From the IMG/VR virus record IMGVR_UViG_3300042731_005759, positions 62,001 to 126,000 of that record: a stretch of DNA of 64,000 nucleotides, one strand, 5' to 3'. Position 1 is the stretch's first letter; each line of letters starts with the position of its first letter. Of the stretch, positions 10,615 through 19,393 are shown piece after piece. Origin of the DNA: a virus. Below the pieces are notes generated by a model, which saw nothing but the letters and a program-made list of their open reading frames with translations, had not been told where the DNA came from and searched no databases. Both the position numbers and the translations under genes were made by a program.

Positions 10615-10963
10615 TATTAAGTTCTTTCTTGAACTACAATCACAACTAAAAGTTCTACACTGGCAGACTAAAAGTCATGCAAAACACTTAGCGTTCGGAG
10701 AAACATATGATAAACTCGATGAAATTATCGACTTGTATGTTGAAGTCGCAATCGGAAAATACGGTAGATTCACATTAACAGATGATGACCGAGTTTTAAA
10801 CATTAACAATTTATCTGACATTGATCTAATCTCTATGATTAGTGTTGCGTCTGAGGTTATATCAACTATGGAAATAGACGAAAAAGATACTGACCTTTTA
10901 AACCTCAGAGATGAAATCCTAACTCAAGTCAGTAAACTATCTTACCTACTAACTTTAAGGTAA
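10598..10963 (+). CDS. Dps/ferritin-like small helical protein
   Basis: 121 residues, all-helical in appearance. Near the N-terminus, LKVLHWQTKSHAKHLAFGE followed by YDKLDEIIDLYVE closely follows the first two helices of Dps/ferritin-like proteins, where H-W, a second His and an acidic D/E-x3-E helix form the metal site. Full Dps proteins are about 160 residues, so this is short; the second half (ISMISVASEVISTM, then LLNLRDEILTQVSKL) could supply the other two helices. Similar short ferritin-like proteins of unknown role occur in T4-type phages. Whether it binds iron or DNA cannot be told from sequence. The start overlaps the upstream gene by 17 bases. A terminator-like hairpin follows. Confidence 0.55.
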   Translation: MRLNGSIKFFLELQSQLKVLHWQTKSHAKHLAFGETYDKLDEIIDLYVEVAIGKYGRFTLTDDDRVLNINNLSDIDLISMISVASEVISTMEIDEKDTDLLNLRDEILTQVSKLSYLLTLR

Positions 10964-10991
10964 TTTTTTCCCAAAATATGTAAAATTTGTT

Positions 10992-11022
10992 GTCTGAGGG
11001 GGTTGACTTTCGGACTTTTTTT
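10992..11022 (+). terminator. Rho-independent terminator before the SSB gene
   Basis: GTCTGA (10992-10997) pairs with TCGGAC (11010-11015), with one G-U pair, followed directly by seven Ts. It closes the small-gene block and separates it from the replication block. Confidence 0.6.
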
Positions 11023-11043
11023 GTGTACCATTTTACTACACAA
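11021..11043 (+). promoter_or_regulatory. Leader hairpin upstream of SSB gene
   Basis: A perfect 7-bp inverted repeat TTGTGTA/TACACAA with a 9-base loop lies 19 bases before the SSB ATG. It could be an operator, or an mRNA hairpin used for translational autocontrol as known for T4 gene 32. The second is an analogy only. Confidence 0.4.
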
Positions 11044-11062
11044 TAAAATAAATTTTAAAATT

Positions 11063-11926
11063 ATGACAAATTCAATTGACGCGATTCTTTCTCAGTATGA
11101 GAAAAACACGCAAAGAGCCACAAGTGGCAACCAACTGTCGAATGAAGATCGACTCAAAAAATACTTCACAACTATTTTACCTAAAGGAACTCCGAGTGGA
11201 CAAAAGAGAATTAGAATTCTCCCAACAACAGACGGAACAAGTCCTTTTAAAGAAGTTTCATTCCACGAAATCCAAGTAGATGGTAAATGGATGAAATTAT
11301 ATGACCCTTCACAAGATGGTGACCCTTCACCACTCAATGAAGTACAGAAAGCACTTCTTGCAACAGGTTCTGAAGCAGACAAGGTTAATGCAAGAAACTA
11401 CAGAGCAAGAAAATTCTATATTGTAAAAGTTATCGATAGAGATAACGAACAAGATGGTCCAAAATTTTGGAGATTTAAACACAATTACAAAGGAGAGGGA
11501 CCGCTAGATAAAATTATTCCTATCATTAGAAGTAAAGGTAATATTACAGATGTTACTGAAGGTAGAGATTTAATCCTTTCATTGACACTTACTAAAGCAC
11601 CAAATGGTAGAGAGTATACTACAATCAATTCTATTATTCAAGAAGATAAATCACCTCTTCACAACGATTCAGAAGTTTCAAATGAGTGGACGAATCACGC
11701 AGACACATGGAGAGATGTTTATTCAGTTAAACCTCTTGAATATTTAGAGATGGTAGCGTTGGGTGAAGTTCCAAGATGGGACTCTGAACAAAAGAAATAT
11801 GTTTCACAATCTGAATCTGAAAGTGATTTCGGAGGTGCCAATGTTACCGCACCTGTTGAACAGTCAACAACAACGACTGAAGATCCACAACAGAATCAAG
11901 AAACATCTGACGAACTACCGTTTTAA
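11063..11926 (+). CDS. gp32: Single-stranded DNA-binding protein, gp32-like
   Basis: 287 residues from ATG 11063, chosen over the in-frame ATG at 11003, which lies inside the terminator and leader region. The central part carries the gp32 core pattern: NYRARKFYIVKVIDR, then GPKFWRFKHNYKG and LDKIIPII. This corresponds to the OB-fold strands of T4 gp32 around its VIKD...FRFGKKI region. The C-terminus is a disordered acidic tail ending DELPF, like the protein-interaction tip of SSBs. T4 gp32 has a zinc-binding insert; this protein has no Cys at all, so the zinc site is absent. It would coat ssDNA at the fork and recruit the UvsX, helicase and nuclease encoded next. The leader hairpin at 11021 and the structured RNA after the stop are candidate control elements. 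Confidence 0.85.
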   Translation: MTNSIDAILSQYEKNTQRATSGNQLSNEDRLKKYFTTILPKGTPSGQKRIRILPTTDGTSPFKEVSFHEIQVDGKWMKLYDPSQDGDPSPLNEVQKALLATGSEADKVNARNYRARKFYIVKVIDRDNEQDGPKFWRFKHNYKGEGPLDKIIPIIRSKGNITDVTEGRDLILSLTLTKAPNGREYTTINSIIQEDKSPLHNDSEVSNEWTNHADTWRDVYSVKPLEYLEMVALGEVPRWDSEQKKYVSQSESESDFGGANVTAPVEQSTTTTEDPQQNQETSDELPF

Positions 11927-11936
11927 AGTAGACCTT

Positions 11937-12026
11937 GGGTCCCCCTACCTCGCGGTATTGGTGGAGCTGTAACCGACATACTTTGACCCTATTGTCGGCC
12001 CTATGAGGAACGGGGGACCCTTTTTT
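11937..12026 (+). ncRNA. Structured RNA element between SSB and uvsX
   Basis: GGGTCCCCC (11937-11945) pairs perfectly with GGGGGACCC (12012-12020), followed by six Ts. Inside, CCTC (11948-11951) can pair with GAGG (12005-12008), and CCGACA (11973-11978) with TGTCGG (11993-11998). CTACC/GGTGG is a further weak arm. GGGTC at 11937 could instead pair with GACCC at 11985-11989. The element is much more GC-rich than its surroundings and ends 11-18 bases before the uvsX ATG. It may be an elaborate terminator, an attenuator or a small RNA. No known RNA family is recognised. Confidence 0.6.
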
Positions 12027-12037
12027 AAAAATATAAT

Positions 12038-13033
12038 ATGGCAATAAAGAAAAAAGATTTTAAAAGTATTAAGTCGAAGTTTTCGAAACAGGCAAAGTTT
12101 AAGTCTGATAAGTTCCTCGACTTAGGAGATTCTTTCTTAGACGCTACAGGTCTACCAGGTCCCGCAATGGGACATATCAATATGTTCTTAGGACATTCTG
12201 ATACGGGTAAGACAACTGCACTTGTAAAAACTGCGGTAGATGCACAAAAGAAAGGAATATTACCTGTCTTTATTATCACAGAACAAAAATGGGATTTCCC
12301 TCATGCAAAATTGATGGGGTTAGAAATCGAGGAAGTGGTAGATGAAGAAACAGGTGAGATTGAATACGACGGATTTTTCTTATTCAACAACCAATTTCAA
12401 TATATAGAACAAATTACAGATTATATCAATGAACTATTGGATGCACAACAAAAAGGTGAGATCGAATATGATTTACTTTTCTTGTGGGATTCAGTAGGTT
12501 CAGTACCGTGTAAAATGACCTTCGATGGTAAAGGTGGTAAACAACACAACGCATCTGTATTATCTGATAAGATTGGTATGGGTTTGAATCAGAGAATTTC
12601 AGGTTCAAGAAGAGTAGATTCTACATATACTAACACTTTAGTTATTGTGAATCAACCATGGGTAGAATTACCAGACAATCCATTTAGTCAACCAAAAATT
12701 AAGGCGAAAGGTGGTGAGTCGATATGGTTAAATTCGACCTTGGTATTCAGATTTGGAAATCAGAAAAATGCGGGAACCAATCCTATCTCAGCGGTTAAAG
12801 ACAAGAGAAAGGTGAAGTTCGCGACAAGAACAAAGATTTCTATTATGAAAAACCACGTAAATGGTTTGGGTTATGAAGATGGAAAGATCATCGTAACCGC
12901 ACACGGTTTTTTGAGTGGTAAAGATGCTGTGGAGGAGAAAAAGTCTTTAGAGGCGTACAAATCCGAACACGCAGAGTATTGGAAGAGACAGTTAGGTATA
13001 GACGGAGACTTTGATATCAGAGAGGAAGAGTAA
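12038..13033 (+). CDS. uvsX: UvsX/RecA-type recombinase
   Basis: 331 residues, slightly shorter than T4 UvsX (about 390). The Walker A motif GHSDTGKT is at residues 52-59 and the Walker B strand LLFLWDS ends near D151. Residues about 222-245 (IKAKGGESIWLNSTLVFRF) match the L2/ATP-proximal region of the family, where a G-G-x-S-x-x-x-x-S/A pattern is typical. The acidic C-terminus ends DIREEE. It should polymerise on ssDNA, hydrolyse ATP and catalyse strand exchange for recombination-dependent replication, displacing the SSB encoded just upstream. No UvsY mediator is recognised in the window. The structured RNA directly upstream may control its expression separately from the SSB gene. Confidence 0.9.
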   Translation: MAIKKKDFKSIKSKFSKQAKFKSDKFLDLGDSFLDATGLPGPAMGHINMFLGHSDTGKTTALVKTAVDAQKKGILPVFIITEQKWDFPHAKLMGLEIEEVVDEETGEIEYDGFFLFNNQFQYIEQITDYINELLDAQQKGEIEYDLLFLWDSVGSVPCKMTFDGKGGKQHNASVLSDKIGMGLNQRISGSRRVDSTYTNTLVIVNQPWVELPDNPFSQPKIKAKGGESIWLNSTLVFRFGNQKNAGTNPISAVKDKRKVKFATRTKISIMKNHVNGLGYEDGKIIVTAHGFLSGKDAVEEKKSLEAYKSEHAEYWKRQLGIDGDFDIREEE

Positions 13034-13068
13034 TACCAACGATTTGTTTAACCTTTAAAAAGGTATAA

Positions 13069-14082
13069 ATGTCAGTTTTATTAGTAGACGGAGATAACTT
13101 ATTAACTATTGGATTTTTTGGAGTAAAAAATTACTTCTACAAAGGAGAACACATAGGAGGTATTTATCATTTTTTAAACACATTAAGAAGGTCTTTTGAA
13201 AATTATCGTTTAGATAAAATTGTTGTTTTTTGGGATGGTGAAAATGGTTCACAAACTCGAAGAAAGATATACCACAAATACAAGGAAAACAGACGAGAAA
13301 GAGTTCGATCTGACAAAGAAAAAGAATCTTATAGTAGACAACGAAGAAGAGTTCAACAATACTTAGAAGAGTTGTACGTTAGACAAGGTGAGTTCGAATT
13401 CTGTGAAACAGATGACTGTATCGCATACTACTCACAAAACACAAATGAAAATTGTATTGTCTATTCCTCTGATGGGGATTTAGCACAATTAGTTTCGGAC
13501 AATGTGAAGGTGTATAACCCCTCTCACAGAAAACTTTACGAACAAAATGATATAATACCTTACGATAAGGAAGATATCCACATACAGAACGTTAAAATCG
13601 TTAAGATGATGTGTGGAGATCGGTCTGATAATATCGCGGGCATTAGAAACATGGGAATCAAAAAGTTTTTGTCCTTGTTTCCTGAAATAAAAGAGAGACC
13701 AATCACAGTACAAGAAGTGGTTGACAAATCAAATTCTCTCTTTGAAGAGGATAAAAATAACACCACATTAAAAAATCTTCTTACGGGTGTCACAAAGTAC
13801 GGAGTTTTTGGAGAAGAGTTCTTCTCTCTAAATGAAAGTATTGTGAGTTTAGATGAACCTTTCCTAACAGACGAGGCAAGGGAAACTATAACAGCACTTA
13901 TAAATGAAGATTTGGATCCCGAGGGAAGATCCTATAAAAACACAATGAAGATGATGATGGAGGATGGAATATTTACGGTTCTCCCTAAATCAGACGATGC
14001 GTGGATAAAATTCCTCAACCCTTTCCTTAGATTAACTCGAAAGGAAAAAAATAAACGTGTTATAAAAATAAAAAAACAATGA
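13069..14082 (+). CDS. 5'-3' exonuclease / flap endonuclease (T4 RNase H-like)
   Basis: 337 residues with the FEN/PIN-like nuclease layout. The first acidic site VDGDN is at residues 6-10, and VFWDGENGSQTRRK marks the second acidic residue and the start of the basic helical arch, rich in Arg and Lys. TDDCIAYY and YSSDGDLAQL supply the next metal-binding Asp residues, and CGDRSDNIAGIRNMGIKK is the last Asp pair leading into the helix-hairpin-helix DNA clamp. The likely role is removal of RNA primers and 5' flaps from Okazaki fragments, as T4 RNase H does, beside the SSB and helicase genes. The stop overlaps the next start (ATGA). The C-terminal 100 residues are less conserved in appearance and basic. 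Confidence 0.85.
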   Translation: MSVLLVDGDNLLTIGFFGVKNYFYKGEHIGGIYHFLNTLRRSFENYRLDKIVVFWDGENGSQTRRKIYHKYKENRRERVRSDKEKESYSRQRRRVQQYLEELYVRQGEFEFCETDDCIAYYSQNTNENCIVYSSDGDLAQLVSDNVKVYNPSHRKLYEQNDIIPYDKEDIHIQNVKIVKMMCGDRSDNIAGIRNMGIKKFLSLFPEIKERPITVQEVVDKSNSLFEEDKNNTTLKNLLTGVTKYGVFGEEFFSLNESIVSLDEPFLTDEARETITALINEDLDPEGRSYKNTMKMMMEDGIFTVLPKSDDAWIKFLNPFLRLTRKEKNKRVIKIKKQ

Positions 14083-14531
14083 GTAGTAACGACACAACTA
14101 AATTAGAATTTCTGTTAACCCTGAAGGGTAACATTATTTGTCAAAGATTCTTCAACGTAAGGAATTACAACCCTCAAGTTAGAAGATCATTAAATCTTCA
14201 CTACGCAGTAAAAAATATTTGTGAAGAAATTAGTCAAGATTTGAAAGAAAAAACTTTGGAATATCTACACGAAAATCCAAATTATTTTCCTGTTTCAGGG
14301 GGTAATGAAGAGGACGGACCAGACCTTTCAGAGTACTTCCAACTAGAGATTAAGCAAAATGATGAAGTATTTATTTCAAGGATATTCTCCGCACATATCT
14401 ATCATCCGAAAGTAAGATATTCAGTGGATATTCGTCCCAAACTTAGAAGGTTCTTAGGGGATCTAAGCGAGACCCTTTCTTCAAACAAAATTATAACAAA
14501 ATATATAAATTACGATTTAACTAAAATTTAG
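14079..14531 (+). CDS. Hypothetical protein with internal duplication
   Basis: 150 residues made of two related halves. Residues about 9-60 contain LEFLLTLKGNIICQRFF, then NYNPQVRRSL. Residues about 86-135 contain FQLEIKQNDEVFISRIF, then IYHPKVRYSV. The shared pattern is a beta strand, I-x-x-R-x-F, Y-x-P-x-V-R-x-S and a following helix. A short acidic linker (GGNEEDGPD) joins them. No family is recognised. It sits between the flap nuclease (4-base overlap) and the replicative helicase (8-base gap), the kind of place where a helicase loader or fork accessory protein would be expected, but the sequence does not look like T4 gp59. That role is a guess from position. Confidence 0.6.
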   Translation: MSSNDTTKLEFLLTLKGNIICQRFFNVRNYNPQVRRSLNLHYAVKNICEEISQDLKEKTLEYLHENPNYFPVSGGNEEDGPDLSEYFQLEIKQNDEVFISRIFSAHIYHPKVRYSVDIRPKLRRFLGDLSETLSSNKIITKYINYDLTKI

Positions 14532-14538
14532 AAGTATT

Positions 14539-15942
14539 ATGAGTGAGATGACTGAAAAAACATTTGAAAACTTAGGAAATGGATTCCAACAAACATTAAT
14601 AAAATCAATCATAGAGGATCCAAAATATGGTGAACAAATCATAGATGTCTTAGAACCAAAATACTTCGAGAATAATTCATTTAGATATATCGTTCAGAAC
14701 ATAAGAGAGTTGAATGAGGTATATAGAAGAATACCCAATTACTCAACTCTAAAACAAAAAATAATGGAGGATACCGCTACAAATCCTATGAGTGGTAAAA
14801 TCCATACCGATACGTTATTTGGTATTGAAGAGTTAGATGAAAAAACTCATGGACCAACTTACGTAAAAGACACGGCACTTAACTTTTGTAGACAACAAAA
14901 CTTAAAAAAAACTCTTAAAAAAGTTCATGGTATCATGGACGATGGTAATTTCCAAGAGTATGATAAGATCACTGACTTAATCAACGAGGCATTACAAGTC
15001 GGTGTTGGTGATGATGACATCTCTGATATTACAGAAAATGTTCTTGAGTCTTTAGAGAAAGATACAAGAACACCCATAGCTACAGGTATAGGTGGTTTAG
15101 ACGATCTATTAAAAGGTGGTTTAGGTCATGGTGAATTAGGGATGGTTATTGCACCAACAGGTACAGGTAAAACGACTATTCTAACTAAGTTCGCGAATAC
15201 GGCGGTTAATCTTGGGTTCAACGTCGTACACATCTTTTTTGAGGATAGAGAATCTGAAATTAGAAAAAAACACTACACTATTTGGACAGGTAAGGATAGC
15301 GATTGGCAAGTTGAGACTCAAGAAAATAAACTTGAAACTGCGAGAGTAGTCGAGGAAAGACAACAAAGAGATGGGTTCGGAAGACTTAAACTCATTAAGA
15401 TGAATAGTGATACAACTACTGTAGGTGATATCAGAAGAAAATTAAGAAAGTTAGAGAGTACGGATTTTAAGATTGACGTGATAATTATAGATTACATCGA
15501 TTGTGTCGGATCTGATAAAGGAGTCTTCGGTGAAGAATGGAAAGGTGAAGGTTCAGTAATTAGATCAGTCGAATCTATGTGTGCGGAAATGAATGTTGCA
15601 ATATGGACTGCAGCACAAGGAAACCGAGGTTCCATATCCGCTGACATTGTAAATGTAGACGATATGGGTGGCTCGATTAAAAAGGCACAATCGGCGCACG
15701 TTATCATCTCAATTGCAAAAAGTTTAGAACAAAAAGAAGGGAAGACCGCCAATGTTACACTTGTGAAATCAAGAATTGGTAGAGACGGTGTTAACTTCCT
15801 GAACTGTAAGTTCGACAACCAATATTTGGATATTGACGTAACAGAACAAGAAACATTGTTAGGTCACCAAATTAGAAAAGAGAACGATGGACTGCAGAGA
15901 GCACAGGAACTCTACAAGAAATCTAAAGGAATTAATAATTAA
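14539..15942 (+). CDS. gp41: Replicative DNA helicase, DnaB/gp41-type
   Basis: 467 residues, the usual length for gp41/DnaB-type hexameric helicases. Residues 1-160 are a helical N-terminal domain. The RecA-like motor follows: [18 protein letters not shown] (Walker A near residues 197-212), [10 protein letters not shown] (motif H1a with the catalytic acidic residue), VIIIDYIDC (Walker B), WTAAQGNRG (sensor with Gln) and a final VKSRIGRDG, where the arginine finger is expected. It should unwind the fork 5'-3' on the lagging strand, working with the TOPRIM primase encoded at 62235. The NrdB gene follows after 13 bases, so replication and dNTP supply appear co-transcribed. Confidence 0.92.
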   Translation: MSEMTEKTFENLGNGFQQTLIKSIIEDPKYGEQIIDVLEPKYFENNSFRYIVQNIRELNEVYRRIPNYSTLKQKIMEDTATNPMSGKIHTDTLFGIEELDEKTHGPTYVKDTALNFCRQQNLKKTLKKVHGIMDDGNFQEYDKITDLINEALQVGVGDDDISDITENVLESLEKDTRTPIATGIGGLDDLLKGGLGHGELGMVIAPTGTGKTTILTKFANTAVNLGFNVVHIFFEDRESEIRKKHYTIWTGKDSDWQVETQENKLETARVVEERQQRDGFGRLKLIKMNSDTTTVGDIRRKLRKLESTDFKIDVIIIDYIDCVGSDKGVFGEEWKGEGSVIRSVESMCAEMNVAIWTAAQGNRGSISADIVNVDDMGGSIKKAQSAHVIISIAKSLEQKEGKTANVTLVKSRIGRDGVNFLNCKFDNQYLDIDVTEQETLLGHQIRKENDGLQRAQELYKKSKGINN

Positions 15943-15955
15943 TAAATTTTATACT

Positions 15956-16930
15956 ATGGCAGAAAAAATCTTACAAGAAAACCCAGGACGTTTTGTCCTT
16001 TTTCCAATAGAACATCATGATATTTGGAAATACTATAAACAACAAGAGGCGAGTTTTTGGACCGCAGAGGAGATCGACTTAGCACAGGATGTGAATGATT
16101 GGTCTAACAAACTTAACGACGATGAAAGACACTTCGTAAAACATGTCTTAGCGTTCTTTGCCGCGTCGGATGGGATTGTTAATGAAAACCTTGCGGAAAA
16201 TTTCGTAAATGAAGTTCAATATACAGAAGCGAAGTTCTTTTATGGATTCCAAATTGCAATGGAAAACATTCACTCAGAAACATATTCGTTGTTAATAGAC
16301 ACCTATATCAAAGACACTGATGAACAAAATAAATTATTTAATGCAATTGAAACAATTCCCGCAATCAAAAAGAAGGCGGAATGGGCACTTAAATGGATAG
16401 AGTCAGATTCATTCGCAGAGAGACTTATTGCGTTCGCGGCAGTCGAGGGGATTTTCTTTTCGGGATCATTTTGTTCTATTTTCTGGCTCAAGAAAAGAGG
16501 TTTAATGCCAGGTTTAACTTTTTCTAATGAACTTATATCCAGAGATGAAGGTTTGCACTGTGATTTTGCGTGTCATTTGTACAATGAACACATCTCTAAA
16601 AAACTTACACAAAAGAGAATTAAAGAGATTATTCTTTCCGCTTTAGAGATTGAAAAAGAATTCATTTTAGAGGCACTACCTGTTAGATTGATTGGTATGA
16701 ATTCTGATCTAATGTCTCAGTACCTTGAATTTGTTACTGATAGATTATTAGATTCATTGGGCGTAGCTAAACACTTTAAGTCAGAGAACCCTTTTGATTT
16801 TATGCAGAATATCGCATTACAAGGTAAGACTAACTTCTTTGAGAAGAGAGTTGCCGAGTATCAAAAGGCGGGAGTTAATAACGATACCGAAGAAGATTTA
16901 GATTCTGCGTTCGGTGATATGGATTTTTAA
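15956..16930 (+). CDS. nrdB: Ribonucleotide reductase class Ia small subunit
   Basis: 324 residues from ATG 15956; the longer in-frame start at 15887 lies inside the helicase gene and is unlikely. The di-iron ligands are all present: D72 (ASDG), E103 and H106 (MENIH), E164 (AVEG), E198 and H201 (DEGLH). The radical tyrosine is Y110 in HSETY. The acidic C-terminus ([11 protein letters not shown]) should dock to NrdA. The enzyme generates the tyrosyl radical needed for reduction of ribonucleotides to dNTPs. It is followed after 12 bases by nrdA, the reverse of the common host order nrdA-nrdB. Confidence 0.95.
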   Translation: MAEKILQENPGRFVLFPIEHHDIWKYYKQQEASFWTAEEIDLAQDVNDWSNKLNDDERHFVKHVLAFFAASDGIVNENLAENFVNEVQYTEAKFFYGFQIAMENIHSETYSLLIDTYIKDTDEQNKLFNAIETIPAIKKKAEWALKWIESDSFAERLIAFAAVEGIFFSGSFCSIFWLKKRGLMPGLTFSNELISRDEGLHCDFACHLYNEHISKKLTQKRIKEIILSALEIEKEFILEALPVRLIGMNSDLMSQYLEFVTDRLLDSLGVAKHFKSENPFDFMQNIALQGKTNFFEKRVAEYQKAGVNNDTEEDLDSAFGDMDF

Positions 16931-16942
16931 ATACGAATACAG

Positions 16943-19393
16943 ATGAAAGTAAAAAAGAGAGACGGTTCTTTAGAAGAAATGAGATATGATAAGATCACAA
17001 GGAGAATATCTGCCTTGTGTTCTGATTTGAATTTAGAGTATGTTGACCCAACATATATTACCTTAAAGGTAACTCAAGGGATATACGATGAGATTAGTAC
17101 AACTGAATTAGATCAGTTGGCTGCAGAAACCGCAGCTTCAATGACAACAACGCATCCTGATTATGCGAAATTAGCGGGAAGAGTTGCGGTTACTAATCTT
17201 CATAAGACAACACCAAAAAAGTTCTCATTGGCAATTAAAGAACTATACTCTTTTGTTGAACCAAGAACAGGTAAAGAATCATCTTTAATCTCTGATGAAC
17301 TTTACAAGTTTGTTATGAAAAATAAGTCTGTTATTGACGGAGCAATAGTACAGGAAAGAGATTTTGATTTTGATTATTTCGGTTTTAAAACTTTAGAAAG
17401 ATCTTATCTATTAAAGATAAGTAACAGAATTGTTGAAAGACCACAATATATGTACATGAGAGTTGCATTAGGTATATGTAATGGTGATATCGAAATGGGT
17501 TTGAGAATCTATGATGATTTATCACAACATTTCTATACTCACGCAACACCAACATTATTTAATGCGGGAACAAGAAGACCACAAATGTCATCTTGTTTCT
17601 TAATAGGAAATAAGGGGGACGACATCAATGGATTATTTGATACAATCAAGGATGTTGCAAACATTTCAAAATGGGCAGGTGGTATTGGATTACACGTACA
17701 CGATGTGAGAGCTAAAGGTTCTTATATCAAAGGTACGGGTGGTGAGTCAGACGGACTATTACCAATGATGAAAACCTACAATGAAGTTGCAAGATGGATC
17801 AATCAAGGTGGTAAAAGAAAAGGTTCATTCGCAATTTATCTTGAACCATGGCACTCAGATATTTTTGAATTTATCGATTTAAGAAAAAATCATGGTAAAG
17901 AAGAAATGAGAGCAAGAGATTTATTCCTTGCAATGTGGACTCCTGATCTCTTTATGAAAAGAGTAGAAGAAGATGGTGAGTGGACTTTATTCTCACCTGA
18001 TGAGGCACCTGGTTTATCAGATGTATACGATTCACCTGAATCAAAAGACTTCACAGAACTTTATACAAAATATGAAGAAGAAGGAAGAGGAAGAAGAGTT
18101 GTGAAGGCGAGAAAATTGATGGACGCAATTCTCACCGCACAGATTGAAACAGGAACACCTTATATGTTATATAAGGATGCTGCGAATAGTAAATCAAACC
18201 AAAAGAATTTAGGTACTATTAAGTCATCAAATTTGTGTACTGAAATTATCGAGTATAGTTCACCAACTGAACAGGCGGTTTGTAATCTCGCATCAATCGC
18301 ATTACCTAAGTACATTGTTGACGGTGAATTTAATCATGATTTATTATATGAATATGTTTACCAAGTTGTAAGAAACTTAAACAACGTTATCGATTTAAAT
18401 TTCTATCCAACAGAAGAAACAAAAAGATCTAATTTTAGACACAGACCTGTTGGTCTTGGAGTACAAGGTTTAGCAGATGTATTTTGTAGTTTAAGAATTC
18501 CTTTTGAGTCTGAAACAGCGGATGATCTACAAACAGATATATTTGAGACAATATATTTTGCGGCCATGACATCTTCAAAAGATATTTCTAAAGAAGTTGG
18601 TCCATACGAGTCTATCTCAGGGTCACCAATAGAGAAGGGAATCTTCCAATATCAGATGTGGGGACTTAAAGACAAAGACTTATCAGGTAGATGGAATTGG
18701 AAAGAACTTAGAAAAGAAGTTGTTAAATATGGTGTAAGAAACTCATTGTTATTTGCACCAATGCCAACGGCATCAACTGCACAGATTCTTGGTAATAATG
18801 AGGCGTTCGAACCATTTACAACAAACTTATATTCAAGAAGAACTTTAGGTGGGGAGTTTATTGTGATTAATAAACACTTAGTGAAAGAACTTATGGAAAA
18901 TGATCTATGGAGTGATGAGATCAAAGACAAGTTAATTATGGAGAACGGTTCTGTTCAAAATATACCTGAAATACCAACAGAAATTAAAGAGATTTATAAA
19001 ACTGTTTGGGAAATGTCACAGAAAACACTTCTGAAGATGGCGGCGAGAAGATCCGTATTTATTGATCAATCACAATCACTAAACCTTTTCATTAGTAACG
19101 CAACTAAAGCGAAGTTATTGGCGGCACACTTATTCGGTTGGAAGTTAGGTTTAAAAACAGGTATGTACTATCTAAGAACTCGTTCAGCGGTAGATCCGTT
19201 AAAAGGGTTAGGTATTAGTACACAAAGAACAAAACCAAATCCCGAAAACACTGAAGAAACTTCAGAAAAAGTAGAAAACCCAACACCAACATCTAATTCT
19301 ATTATAAGTGAAAATAAAGAATTAGTGATGGTAAATTCACAAGTTGAGAGACCAGACGATTCTCCATTTGACTGTGAAGGTTGTGGGTCTTAA
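16943..19393 (+). CDS. nrdA: Ribonucleotide reductase class Ia large subunit
   Basis: 816 residues. Residues 1-90 are an ATP-cone (MKVKKRDGSLEEMRYDKI), so activity control by ATP/dATP is likely retained. The active site is intact: C218 (SSCFLI) and C447 (AVCNLAS) form the redox pair, and N430-x-C432-x-E434 (NLCTE) carries the thiyl-radical cysteine. The tyrosine pair of the radical path is visible (MYYLRTR). The C-terminus ends CEGCGS, with C811 and C814 as the mobile CxxC that passes electrons from a thioredoxin or glutaredoxin; neither of these is encoded here. A Pro/Thr/Ser/Glu-rich tether of about 50 residues precedes it. The end overlaps the following PP-loop gene. Confidence 0.95.
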   Translation: MKVKKRDGSLEEMRYDKITRRISALCSDLNLEYVDPTYITLKVTQGIYDEISTTELDQLAAETAASMTTTHPDYAKLAGRVAVTNLHKTTPKKFSLAIKELYSFVEPRTGKESSLISDELYKFVMKNKSVIDGAIVQERDFDFDYFGFKTLERSYLLKISNRIVERPQYMYMRVALGICNGDIEMGLRIYDDLSQHFYTHATPTLFNAGTRRPQMSSCFLIGNKGDDINGLFDTIKDVANISKWAGGIGLHVHDVRAKGSYIKGTGGESDGLLPMMKTYNEVARWINQGGKRKGSFAIYLEPWHSDIFEFIDLRKNHGKEEMRARDLFLAMWTPDLFMKRVEEDGEWTLFSPDEAPGLSDVYDSPESKDFTELYTKYEEEGRGRRVVKARKLMDAILTAQIETGTPYMLYKDAANSKSNQKNLGTIKSSNLCTEIIEYSSPTEQAVCNLASIALPKYIVDGEFNHDLLYEYVYQVVRNLNNVIDLNFYPTEETKRSNFRHRPVGLGVQGLADVFCSLRIPFESETADDLQTDIFETIYFAAMTSSKDISKEVGPYESISGSPIEKGIFQYQMWGLKDKDLSGRWNWKELRKEVVKYGVRNSLLFAPMPTASTAQILGNNEAFEPFTTNLYSRRTLGGEFIVINKHLVKELMENDLWSDEIKDKLIMENGSVQNIPEIPTEIKEIYKTVWEMSQKTLLKMAARRSVFIDQSQSLNLFISNATKAKLLAAHLFGWKLGLKTGMYYLRTRSAVDPLKGLGISTQRTKPNPENTEETSEKVENPTPTSNSIISENKELVMVNSQVERPDDSPFDCEGCGS

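Noticed and set aside
11003-11062. Upstream in-frame TTG/ATG region for the SSB
   Set aside because: The extra 20 residues are encoded by the terminator T-run and leader hairpin; ATG 11063 is a better start.
11076-11279. 67-codon frame overlapping the SSB gene
   Set aside because: It is an out-of-phase shadow of the SSB coding sequence with no leader of its own.
15887-15955. Upstream in-frame ATG for NrdB
   Set aside because: It lies inside the helicase gene and adds 23 residues unlike NrdB; ATG 15956 gives the normal N-terminus.
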